13,370 nt of DNA from Bacteroidota bacterium (GTDB taxonomy: Bacteria > Bacteroidota > Bacteroidia > Chitinophagales > Saprospiraceae): contig JAJRQS010000068.1 of the NCBI GenBank assembly GCA_024280135.1, positions 1-13,370 on the forward strand. The letters are read 5' to 3'. Position 1 is the first letter of the stretch, and every line of letters starts with the position of its first letter. This document shows, in pieces, positions 1-7,296 of this stretch. Both the position numbers and the translations under genes were made by a program. Below the pieces are notes generated by a model. The model was not told where the DNA came from. It worked only from the letters and a program-made list of their open reading frames with translations, and did not search any database.

Positions 1-267
1 CCTAAATGATTGAAAACCAATATACAACAAGTACAATCCTCCTGTTACTTTTATACCATTAAAAATTAATTCAGATTGCTTAATCAAAAGCGCTAAGCCT
101 GCTACACAATAGGTCATATGCACTAGAATTCCAAGCGCAAATCCTACTGCTGTCCAAACACCTGTTTTGCGAGAATACTGCAAAGAATTACGCAAGGCAA
201 CTACAAAATCGGGCCCAGGACTAATCACTGCTAATAAGTGGGCAATCGTAGCCGAGAGGATGATCAT
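1..267 (-). CDS. LysE/RhtB-family amino-acid exporter, partial (N-terminal part)
   Basis: This is the first 89 codons of a leftward gene that continues past the left edge. The translation begins MIILSATIAHLLAVISPGPD. A hydrophobic first helix followed at once by the SPGPD motif is the hallmark of the LysE/RhtB transporter family, inner-membrane exporters of amino acids such as lysine, threonine or homoserine lactones. Two further hydrophobic stretches follow (about residues 35-58 and 70-86), matching the second and third helices. The ATG at 267 is chosen because an in-frame TGA lies a few codons upstream; TTG codons at 270 and 279 are possible alternatives and would add one or four residues. 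No Shine-Dalgarno sequence is visible. It is divergent from the glycosyltransferase gene at 398. The substrate cannot be told from this fragment. Confidence 0.85.
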   Translation of the reverse strand, partial: MIILSATIAHLLAVISPGPDFVVALRNSLQYSRKTGVWTAVGFALGILVHMTYCVAGLALLIKQSELIFNGIKVTGGLYLLYIGFQSFR

Positions 268-355
268 CAATGAGCTCAATCAAATCATATTTACATGGTC
301 AAAAGAAGTGTGAAGCTAAAATTTTTTTACGACTTCAAAAAACTATAGTGTTAGA

Positions 356-388
356 TTCCGTTAAATATAGAAAAGAACTGCATATTTG
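356..388 (+). promoter_or_regulatory. Possible Bacteroidota-type promoter for the glycosyltransferase gene
   Basis: CATATTTG at 381-388 matches seven of eight positions of the -7 consensus TAnnTTTG, with a weak -33 candidate TTC at 356-358 (spacer 22). The box ends only 9 bases before the ATG at 398, so the leader would be very short. The rest of the 268-397 divergent intergenic region shows nothing else I can support. Low confidence. Confidence 0.22.
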
Positions 389-397
389 CATGTAATT

Positions 398-1321
398 ATG
401 GACAATCAATTTGCTACACCCATTCTCCTACTCATTTTTAACAGGCCAAATGCCGTAGCATCCTTAATTGAGAATTTGAGGAGAACCAAACCAGCAGTTA
501 TCTACGTTGGAGCTGACGGTGCAAGAAAAAACAAGGCAGGAGAAGCAGAAAAATGTATGCAGTCCAGAGCGCTAATAGATAAGATAGACTGGCCTTGTCG
601 AGTCGAAAAGCTGTATCAAGAAGAAAATTTAGGCTGTAGGAAAGCCGTATATAAAGCCATTTCATGGTTTTTTGAAAAAGAAGAACAGGGTATTATTTTA
701 GAAGATGACTGCCTACCTGATCCTTCCTTTTTTACCTATTGTGAAGTACTTTTAGACCGATATAAAGACAATAAGCAAATCATGCATATCGCTGGGGACA
801 ATCCCATTAGCAAAATAACACGCCAGCAAACAGAAAGCTATTCTTTTGTCCAGATGCCGCTTGTTTGGGGCTGGGCAACCTGGCGAGATGCTTGGCAAAA
901 AATGAATCTTCCCTTAGCTCATCTTGAGCAATATGATTTTTCTACCTTGCCTTATAACAAGCTTTCGCAAAAATATCTAAAGGAAAAATTTTATGCCACC
1001 CAAAGAGGAGAGAATGACTCTTGGGCATATGCTTGGTACTTTTCAATACTGCAATCAAAGGGATTAGCCATCCTCCCAAAAGTGAATCTAGTTAGTAATA
1101 TCGGTTTTGGCATAAATGCTACACATACTCAATCACATTCTAAAACACGAGAACTACAAAGACATGCACTTGCGTTTCCACTCTCTCATACGACCCGCAT
1201 CGAGATAAACCCTATACGGGAACAACGTTTGTTTTACGCTGCACAAAAATCAAGGGTCGGTCTAATAGGTCGTGCGTATCTTCCTTCTTGGATAAGAAAA
1301 TTCTTAGGAGCAAAGAACTAA
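398..1321 (+). CDS. GT-A-fold glycosyltransferase (nucleotide-diphospho-sugar transferase, HlpA-like family)
   Basis: A 307-residue cytoplasmic protein with no signal peptide or membrane helix. The N-terminus (TPILLLIFNRPNAVASLIENL, residues 7-27) is the first strand-helix unit of a GT-A Rossmann-like fold with the FNRP motif. An acidic LEDDCLPDPSFF segment (101-112) takes the place of the metal and nucleotide-sugar binding DxD motif, and WGWATWRDAW (157-166) is a family signature. These features fit the nucleotide-diphospho-sugar transferase family that is often labelled 'hemolytic protein HlpA-like', an unproven name; a sugar transfer onto surface glycan is the likelier role. Donor and acceptor are unknown. 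ATG at 398 is preferred over an in-frame TTG at 386 because the homology begins just after this ATG. No other glycan gene is nearby. It converges on the DUF4132 gene with 6 bases between the stop codons. Confidence 0.8.
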   Translation: MDNQFATPILLLIFNRPNAVASLIENLRRTKPAVIYVGADGARKNKAGEAEKCMQSRALIDKIDWPCRVEKLYQEENLGCRKAVYKAISWFFEKEEQGIILEDDCLPDPSFFTYCEVLLDRYKDNKQIMHIAGDNPISKITRQQTESYSFVQMPLVWGWATWRDAWQKMNLPLAHLEQYDFSTLPYNKLSQKYLKEKFYATQRGENDSWAYAWYFSILQSKGLAILPKVNLVSNIGFGINATHTQSHSKTRELQRHALAFPLSHTTRIEINPIREQRLFYAAQKSRVGLIGRAYLPSWIRKFLGAKN

Positions 1322-1327
1322 TTAAAA

Positions 1328-4300
1328 TTAGGACTCTTTCTCTTCAATTTTCACGATGCCTTCCATGTCTGCAATTACTTCCGAAAACACAATAGCAGGT
1401 ATTTCATTTAATGGGATAGCGTTTCTATCTCCCCAAGCATACTCTCCTATTTTCATAAAAGTAATATTATAGAATTCAACTTCTTGCTCATAGTATCCAA
1501 TACACAATCCTGTTAGATTCAAAAAGGCATATATGTTTTCTTGTTTAAATTGTTTTGAAAAATCAAAACATCCACCATCTGACACTTCTTTACGCCACCC
1601 TCTTCTTTCAAAGTGTCCTTGGGTTGCTCGCCCTCCTTTTTGTGCACCTTTCCCTTCATATCGTTTAATAGACTTACGTTGTTCTTCAATAGAACTCATC
1701 TCAAAAACAGGGCGATTAAGTTGTTCAAACGGCTGGACTACATCATTATCAAAGAATAATTTTTGCCATTTTTCTAGTTCTTTCGCCTCCATTCTTAAAG
1801 GATGCACCATCCCAATCCGTCCCTTTTTTAATTCTATTTCATCTGCTTTAATATCTAATAATGAAGCATCCTCACCCACATAAAATAATTGTTGGATTTC
1901 ATTTTTATCATTGAAGACGCCCCAGACCAAAGTCGAAGCATAGATAAACATCACAGGGTTCATCAAATAGAATTTGCGCCAATTCGCTTCTTCCCACCTT
2001 CGCTCCAAAACCATGTATTGCTCTAGACGTTCTTTCTGTGCTTTATTAACTTCTCTTATCTCCTTTTGGATTATTTTTAGTTCTGCTTTGGTTTCTTTAC
2101 TGACAGCTTTTGGTGGTGATTTTCTTACTTTATTATCTTCTGTGATGTACTGTAATTTAAAATCATTTGCCACAAATACCCGAATCTCCTCATCTCCTGC
2201 TTCAATCGTTTTATACAAACCATCAAATCCAAAATCTGGAATGATTTGATCGGATAATTCATACATATCCATTCCTAGCTCTTCAGCAGCGTTTTCTAAC
2301 GCCTCTATAGCGGCCGCTTCTAAAGAAGCTTTTCTTTTGTACTTTCTAGAAATATATTCAACATGTCTTAAGGCTTTATTAGTTCCTATCATTGCTATTG
2401 TAGAAATAACATACTGAGCCATTTTTAAGCGTTTATCATCATGTAATTTTACAAAAAGCTTTTTCAAATAATCCAATAAGGCCTCATCTCCCAAAATACC
2501 CGCTAAGCACATGATATACTTTTGTTTGGCAACAGCCCCATTAGCTAGAAACTGTTCGAGTATTGCTTTTGCAAACGCATTAGATTTTGATTTATCAAGG
2601 TGATTTATTAGCAATTTTGCTTCTGGATCCGATACCATAGTTTTGATCTGAGCCATCCTATATATTAAGAATAACACTTCCGTATCGGTTACCTTTTTTC
2701 CATCTTGATAAAACAAATCTGGCAAGCTATTCCAATCTAAAACTTTGTCATCTAGCCCTTTTACAAAGGCATCTCTTTCGACTGCTGATTGTATTATTTC
2801 TGCTACTTCCTTACGGGAAAAATCTCTGTTGTAATACTTTCTAGTCACTATAGGTAAAAGAAAATCTCTCACTTTTTCATCTTTCTCTAAATGAAAATCC
2901 TTCCACAATTCTTTACTTGCAAAGTCTGAGTCAATCTTAGCTAGTGTTAACAAAATCAATTGACGTTCTCCTTTTTTCTTGGATGTACAACCTTCCAAAT
3001 ACGGACGCACTATTTTTGGCTGTTCTGCCAGCATTTTGGCTGCATAGACCTGCATCCTAGCCTCTTTAATACTTACACTAAATTTCCACAATTTATCGAC
3101 CTCATCTCCCCATTCTAGTCCTTCTAGGGCTTCCATTAATGCAGGATAATACTTATGTTCCTCATCAATATTTTTAATAGTAAGAATAGGGATCAGTAAG
3201 GACAATCTTTTAGCACCTTTAAACTCTTCTTTCACTATCTTTAGTACTTCTACTGGCATAAAACAAGTATTCGTACAAAAGTCTTTTATTCTAGTTTCGA
3301 ATTCACTAACTGAAATTTCTTTCAAAGAATAAAACAGAAACTTCAAGATGGATTCTTTATCTCCCCAATAATTTCCAACCAAAGAAACACTTGGTACAGC
3401 CCAGCGATCAAGTGGCTCTTCTTTCATCGCGCGTTGTTTGTTTTCTAATCCCGAATTACCATAAGGGTATAGTTTGACAACGGTAAAATTATCTATAAAC
3501 CTATGCATAAATTTTAAGAACAAATCTTTATACTTTTTCGGCTCATTTGCATATAATCTTCTTAACAGTAAGTACTCCCCTCCTGCAGCATGAAAATCAA
3601 AAGTTAAAAACTTCAAATATGGAAACAATACAGGTTCATATATTTTAGCATCTATATCTAACATTCTTCGAATCGTCCAAGAACGTAAGTTCCCATCGCT
3701 ATATCGTTTGGCTTTATTAAACTTGACTATTCTTACAAAATTAGCTTTTTGGGACAATAAATTTGGAAAGAAAGTATGGAAATAAGGCAGGTTTCGATAG
3801 AGTCTAGACCTAAAATCATTTTCATTAGCATCTATAATCATCGCATCTAATAAAACTTGTGCCTCTTCTTCTCCTAATTCGAGCATATATTTTCCGAAAG
3901 GTGACAATTTCTCTTCTGGTACAATAATAAGTTTATCTCGGTCATCTTTCTCCAAACTTTGTTTGTCTAGTAGTAAGTACTGGGCATCCCACCCATGTCC
4001 TATCCAATTATGATAGAAAGAGGATGACGACTTACCCATCTCAACCCACCTTTTGTGCGCCTTAGGCATCAGTGAGTTTTCGTGATCTTTGAACAAAGCT
4101 TCTGCCAATACATCTATATCCTTAAAAAATACATCTATAATCTTATCAGTGTAGATATCCCCTACTTCTCTTGAAAACCATTTCAACACGACCTTACGAC
4201 CTCTCCTGCCACTGATCTCTGGCATAGCTGCCTTCCCTTCTAAGTAATCAACGACTTCCTGAAAAATGGTACTGTCCGAATTGAAATATGCCTTTAGTTC

Positions 4301-4345
4301 TTTGACTATTGTATCTAGACTTTTATGTTCTTTCATTGCTTTCAT
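1328..4345 (-). CDS. Large HEAT-like repeat protein with C-terminal DUF4132 (MolR/YehI-type) domain
   Basis: A 1005-residue, apparently soluble protein, mostly alpha-helical. The first ~690 residues look like degenerate helical (HEAT/ARM-like) repeats, clearest at about 600-690. The segment ending ELGMDMYELSDQIIPDFGFD (689-708) is the linker seen before DUF4132 in MolR/YehI proteins. The DUF4132 region follows: a charged helix with KAQKERLEQYMVLERRWEEANW (768-789), LVWGVF (806-811), HPLRM (848-852), QPFEQLNRPVFEM (871-883) and RRGWR (914-918), ending in the usual IVFSEV (985-990). No WGR domain is seen at the N-terminus, unlike E. coli YehI. Length and both ends look complete. ATG at 4345 is used; ATG at 4336 is an alternative. 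In E. coli yehI lies near genes for a MoxR-type AAA ATPase, a VWA protein and a SWIM protein; none is present here. The molecular function is not known. Confidence 0.82.
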   Translation of the reverse strand: MKAMKEHKSLDTIVKELKAYFNSDSTIFQEVVDYLEGKAAMPEISGRRGRKVVLKWFSREVGDIYTDKIIDVFFKDIDVLAEALFKDHENSLMPKAHKRWVEMGKSSSSFYHNWIGHGWDAQYLLLDKQSLEKDDRDKLIIVPEEKLSPFGKYMLELGEEEAQVLLDAMIIDANENDFRSRLYRNLPYFHTFFPNLLSQKANFVRIVKFNKAKRYSDGNLRSWTIRRMLDIDAKIYEPVLFPYLKFLTFDFHAAGGEYLLLRRLYANEPKKYKDLFLKFMHRFIDNFTVVKLYPYGNSGLENKQRAMKEEPLDRWAVPSVSLVGNYWGDKESILKFLFYSLKEISVSEFETRIKDFCTNTCFMPVEVLKIVKEEFKGAKRLSLLIPILTIKNIDEEHKYYPALMEALEGLEWGDEVDKLWKFSVSIKEARMQVYAAKMLAEQPKIVRPYLEGCTSKKKGERQLILLTLAKIDSDFASKELWKDFHLEKDEKVRDFLLPIVTRKYYNRDFSRKEVAEIIQSAVERDAFVKGLDDKVLDWNSLPDLFYQDGKKVTDTEVLFLIYRMAQIKTMVSDPEAKLLINHLDKSKSNAFAKAILEQFLANGAVAKQKYIMCLAGILGDEALLDYLKKLFVKLHDDKRLKMAQYVISTIAMIGTNKALRHVEYISRKYKRKASLEAAAIEALENAAEELGMDMYELSDQIIPDFGFDGLYKTIEAGDEEIRVFVANDFKLQYITEDNKVRKSPPKAVSKETKAELKIIQKEIREVNKAQKERLEQYMVLERRWEEANWRKFYLMNPVMFIYASTLVWGVFNDKNEIQQLFYVGEDASLLDIKADEIELKKGRIGMVHPLRMEAKELEKWQKLFFDNDVVQPFEQLNRPVFEMSSIEEQRKSIKRYEGKGAQKGGRATQGHFERRGWRKEVSDGGCFDFSKQFKQENIYAFLNLTGLCIGYYEQEVEFYNITFMKIGEYAWGDRNAIPLNEIPAIVFSEVIADMEGIVKIEEKES

Positions 4346-4385
4346 GTTATAAATAAATTTTACATAAAGATGAGCAAAAATGCTG

Positions 4386-4415
4386 CAAATACACCATTCT
4401 AATTTATATGTGCAG
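4386..4415 (-). promoter_or_regulatory. Possible promoter of the DUF4132 gene
   Basis: On the minus strand, CTG (4413-4415), a 19-base spacer and TGTATTTG (4386-4393) match the Bacteroidota pattern TTG-N19-21-TAnnTTTG with one mismatch in each box. It lies 40 bases upstream of the ATG at 4345. This is a consensus match only. Confidence 0.3.
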
Positions 4416-4442
4416 GTGTTTATTTGTCCTTTGTGGGTTTAA

Positions 4443-4518
4443 AACACGACCCGATAGGAACCTGGCGAGCACTTCAACACGAAGGAGCAAAAAATCGGAC
4501 CGCAGGAAGCATAACACG
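4443..4518. repeat. GC-rich intergenic island with three AACACG-anchored imperfect units
   Basis: The 199-base gap between the GAPDH and DUF4132 genes contains an about 80-base stretch (4441-4520) with roughly 52% G+C, well above its surroundings. AACACG recurs at 4443, 4476 and 4513, spaced 33 and 37 bases apart. The first two units share weaker similarity, such as CGATAGGAA and CGCAGGAAGC segments after an ACC. A small hairpin (CTTC at 4472-4475 with GAAG at 4481-4484) spans the middle copy. I see no open reading frame worth calling. It could be a degenerate dispersed repeat or an RNA leader or trailer; neither can be decided from one copy. Confidence 0.35.
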
Positions 4519-4544
4519 GCACTTTAAAAATTTATCTGTTCCTT

Positions 4545-6020
4545 TCAAGTAAAAGGCACATAACGGAGCACCTTTGAAGCCATTTTAGCAAGGCGTACTA
4601 CTTGACACGAATACCCATGCTCATTATCGTACCACGCATAAAGCGTTAGACTTTTCCCATCTTTTGAGACTATGGTAGAAGGCGCATCAATAGAGCAAGC
4701 AGTTGTTGAGCCAATCAAACTAGACGAAACAAATTCTGTATCCTCCGAAAAATGTATTTGGTCAACGAGGTTGCCTTTTAGGGCTGCTTTCTTTAAAGCG
4801 TCATTTACACTTTCTACCGTTACTTTCGTCTTCATCGTTAAATTCAAAATAGCAATCGAACCATCTGGGACGGGTACTCGAACTGCATTTCCCGTCAACT
4901 TATCCTTCAACTCTGGTAAAGCCTTGGATACCGCTTTGGCTGCTCCAGTGGAAGTCAATACCATATTAATGGGAGCCGCTCTTCCTCTACGTGGCTTTTT
5001 ATGAAAATTATCTAAGAGGTTTTGGTCATTTGTATAAGCGTGGATGGTTTCAATATGCCCTTTTTCTATTCCAAACAATTCATCCAAAACTTTTAAGGAA
5101 GGTGCTATCGCATTGGTCGTACAAGAGGCTGCGCTAAATATTTTATCGTCCTTTAATTTCAATGTCTGATGGTTCACTCCATAAACAATATTCGGGATAT
5201 CTTTGGCTGGTGCTGTCAATAATACTTGACTAACGCCCGGCCGAAGATGACCTGATAATGCCTGCTTATCTCTCCAAACTCCTGTATTATCAATTACAAT
5301 AGCATTTTCAATACCATATTCTGTATAATCAATATCTGCAGGTGCTTTCGCAAAAATGAACCGAACCCGGTTTCCATTAATGATCAACTCACTATTCTTT
5401 GCATCCACAACCACTACACCTCTAAATTTTCCATGAATAGAATCATATCGCAAGAGCGCTGCACGCTTTTCTAATTCCGCTGCTTGTGAATCCATTTTCG
5501 GTCGAACAACTACTGCTTTTAGTCGCAACTGACGACCCTGACCGGTCTGCCCAATAAGCAATCTTGCAACCAATCTTCCTATCCTTCCAAAGCCATACAA
5601 AATGACATCTTTGGGTTCATTTTTTCGAGCAGATACTAATGCTTCTTTATCAAAAAAGTCTTGACAAAAGGCAAGGACATTGCTAAATTTTGATTTTTGA
5701 TTTTCCCATTCTAATACTAGATTTCCAATATCTATTTTCGAAGCAGGGATATAGTCAAGCTTTAGTATGGCTTGCGCAAATTCTAAAGAAGTAGGCAACG
5801 GAATAATGCGCTCAGCATATTTCAATGAAACCCTATGCATACTAACGACTTCGCTCGGGCGAGTATCATAAATAGGATGTCGGAAGAAAACCAATTCAAT
5901 AGCCCGATCAAACCGTAATGATCCCACTACTTTTAATAATTTTAAAGCTATTTTTTCTTGCTCCCTCCATTCCGAAAGAGCGGCATCTGTTCTTTTTATT
6001 TGGTTTTCTTTTTCCTTCAT
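4545..6020 (-). CDS. gap: Glyceraldehyde-3-phosphate dehydrogenase, long form with N-terminal extension
   Basis: A 491-residue cytosolic enzyme interconverting glyceraldehyde-3-phosphate and 1,3-bisphosphoglycerate in glycolysis or gluconeogenesis. The dinucleotide-binding GFGRIGR lies at 143-149, the YDSIHGKF segment at 192-199, catalytic Cys300 in SAASCTTNAIAP, catalytic His327 in ETIHAYTNDQ, the phosphate-site STGAAKAV at 357-364, RVPVPDG at 381-387 and WYDNEHGYS near the C-terminus. Ordinary GAPDHs are about 335 residues; here some 136 residues precede the Rossmann fold, as in the long-form GAPDH subfamily known from Bacteroidota and Gammaproteobacteria. The residue pair equivalent to Asn31-Asp32, which normally binds NAD ribose, is Arg173-Pro174 (VVVRPK), so cofactor preference may differ from strict NAD. 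ATG at 6020 follows an AT-rich 67-base gap after the symporter gene; co-transcription is possible. Confidence 0.93.
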   Translation of the reverse strand: MKEKENQIKRTDAALSEWREQEKIALKLLKVVGSLRFDRAIELVFFRHPIYDTRPSEVVSMHRVSLKYAERIIPLPTSLEFAQAILKLDYIPASKIDIGNLVLEWENQKSKFSNVLAFCQDFFDKEALVSARKNEPKDVILYGFGRIGRLVARLLIGQTGQGRQLRLKAVVVRPKMDSQAAELEKRAALLRYDSIHGKFRGVVVVDAKNSELIINGNRVRFIFAKAPADIDYTEYGIENAIVIDNTGVWRDKQALSGHLRPGVSQVLLTAPAKDIPNIVYGVNHQTLKLKDDKIFSAASCTTNAIAPSLKVLDELFGIEKGHIETIHAYTNDQNLLDNFHKKPRRGRAAPINMVLTSTGAAKAVSKALPELKDKLTGNAVRVPVPDGSIAILNLTMKTKVTVESVNDALKKAALKGNLVDQIHFSEDTEFVSSSLIGSTTACSIDAPSTIVSKDGKSLTLYAWYDNEHGYSCQVVRLAKMASKVLRYVPFT

Positions 6021-6087
6021 TATTAAATATTTAGGGTAAAAAATTTTGTTTTTTTAGGTAATACATCCACCTTTTAATGTACGACTA

Positions 6088-7257
6088 TCAATCGATAAAG
6101 TTATCTACTGTCTTTGCTCCTACTAAGTCACTCCATACATTGATAGAAGTAATCGGATAATCCCAAAACCGATCCACCATCACATATAAACCCAAGTAGT
6201 ATTCTGCATTGGGAATGCCCAATAAATTAATCACCATGGTCATCATGACAATACCTCCAGAAGGAATACCTGCTGTACCCGCAGAAGACAAAGCAATAAA
6301 AATAAAGAGTAATATTTGTTGGGAAAACGAAATATCAATACCCGATAAGGATACAAATAACATCGCCAATAAAGCCTGATATAAGGCAGAACCATCCATA
6401 TTCAAGGTTGCTCCAATGGGTAATACAAAGCGGCTCACTTTCTTTGAAACCCCTGCATCTTCTACGACTTTCGTCGAAACGGGCAGGGTTGCCGAACTAG
6501 AAGCTGTCGCAAAAGAAATAATAATAGCTTGCTTTACTTTCCAAAAGTAGTCTAATGGATTAAACTTACCTAGTAGTTTTCCAATCAACGGTAAAGAAAT
6601 AAAAGAGTGGACAAAAGCAGCAATAGCTGTTGCCATAAAAAAGGATTTCAAACTACTAAAAGTACTGCTGTCAAATTTGGCAATGGTTGCCCAAACTAAA
6701 CTCAAAATACCCAAAGGAGCTAATTTCAAAACCCAAGAAATCAATTTCATTATCACTTCATAAAATGTATCAAAAATATCTAAAACGGGCGCTTTCTTCT
6801 TTTCATCCAAGAAGATAAATGCCAAACTAAATAGAATCGTAAAAACAACAATATGCAATATTTCCCCTTCCGCCATGGACTTAAAAATATTTTCTGAAAA
6901 GATCCTATCTACAAAATTAATCCCGGACTTTGTATCCGTTTGGACGATAGACTCCGCAGTCCCTTGAAAGATAAAAATATTAGCCAAGACTAAACCCGTA
7001 GCCACGGCTACTGAAGTAGTCAAAAAATAATAACCAATCGTCTTTAACCCTATTTCTTTGAGGTTACTCAAAGAGGAGATTTTAGCAATCGCCAAAAACA
7101 AAGAAAGAATGATGACGGGCAAAATCAGCACTTTCAATAGTGCTAAGAAAATCTTACCCATAAACTCAAAGTAACCTGCAAATTGCGGGACTGTTATACC
7201 TAATACAATTCCGAGAATTATGGCAATCAAGCTTAATATTTCAAATTTATTTTTCAT
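6088..7257 (-). CDS. Dicarboxylate/amino acid:cation symporter (DAACS/SDF family)
   Basis: A 389-residue, multi-pass inner-membrane transporter of the GltPh/EAAT family, which couples uptake of an amino acid or dicarboxylate to Na+ or H+. Hallmarks are the serine-rich SSSATLP of hairpin 1 (253-259), NMDG in helix 7 (286-289), GIPSGG of hairpin 2 (330-335), and helix 8 DRFWDYPITSINVWSD (362-377). Aligned with GltPh, Asp394 (amino-group binding), Asn401 and Asp405 are kept as Asp366, Asn373 and Asp377. Arg397, which contacts the side-chain carboxylate of aspartate, is Ile369. This argues against an acidic substrate and for a neutral amino acid, by analogy with ASCT-type members; that is inference. 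It is somewhat shorter than E. coli GltP or DctA. It lies 39 bases downstream of the phospholipase-like gene and 67 bases upstream of gap, on the same strand. Confidence 0.9.
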   Translation of the reverse strand: MKNKFEILSLIAIILGIVLGITVPQFAGYFEFMGKIFLALLKVLILPVIILSLFLAIAKISSLSNLKEIGLKTIGYYFLTTSVAVATGLVLANIFIFQGTAESIVQTDTKSGINFVDRIFSENIFKSMAEGEILHIVVFTILFSLAFIFLDEKKKAPVLDIFDTFYEVIMKLISWVLKLAPLGILSLVWATIAKFDSSTFSSLKSFFMATAIAAFVHSFISLPLIGKLLGKFNPLDYFWKVKQAIIISFATASSSATLPVSTKVVEDAGVSKKVSRFVLPIGATLNMDGSALYQALLAMLFVSLSGIDISFSQQILLFIFIALSSAGTAGIPSGGIVMMTMVINLLGIPNAEYYLGLYVMVDRFWDYPITSINVWSDLVGAKTVDNFID

Positions 7258-7296
7258 CCTGACAATTTATCTTTTACCTAAGAAATGCGCATCTGT

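Noticed and set aside
1533..2249. Rightward frames of 116 and 91 codons inside the DUF4132 gene
   Set aside because: They lie antisense to a continuous 1005-codon frame with recognisable domains, and their translations (Ser- and Phe-rich) show no family features.
4672..5004. A 110-codon rightward frame opposite the GAPDH gene
   Set aside because: It is antisense to the conserved catalytic region of GAPDH and has no protein-like features of its own.
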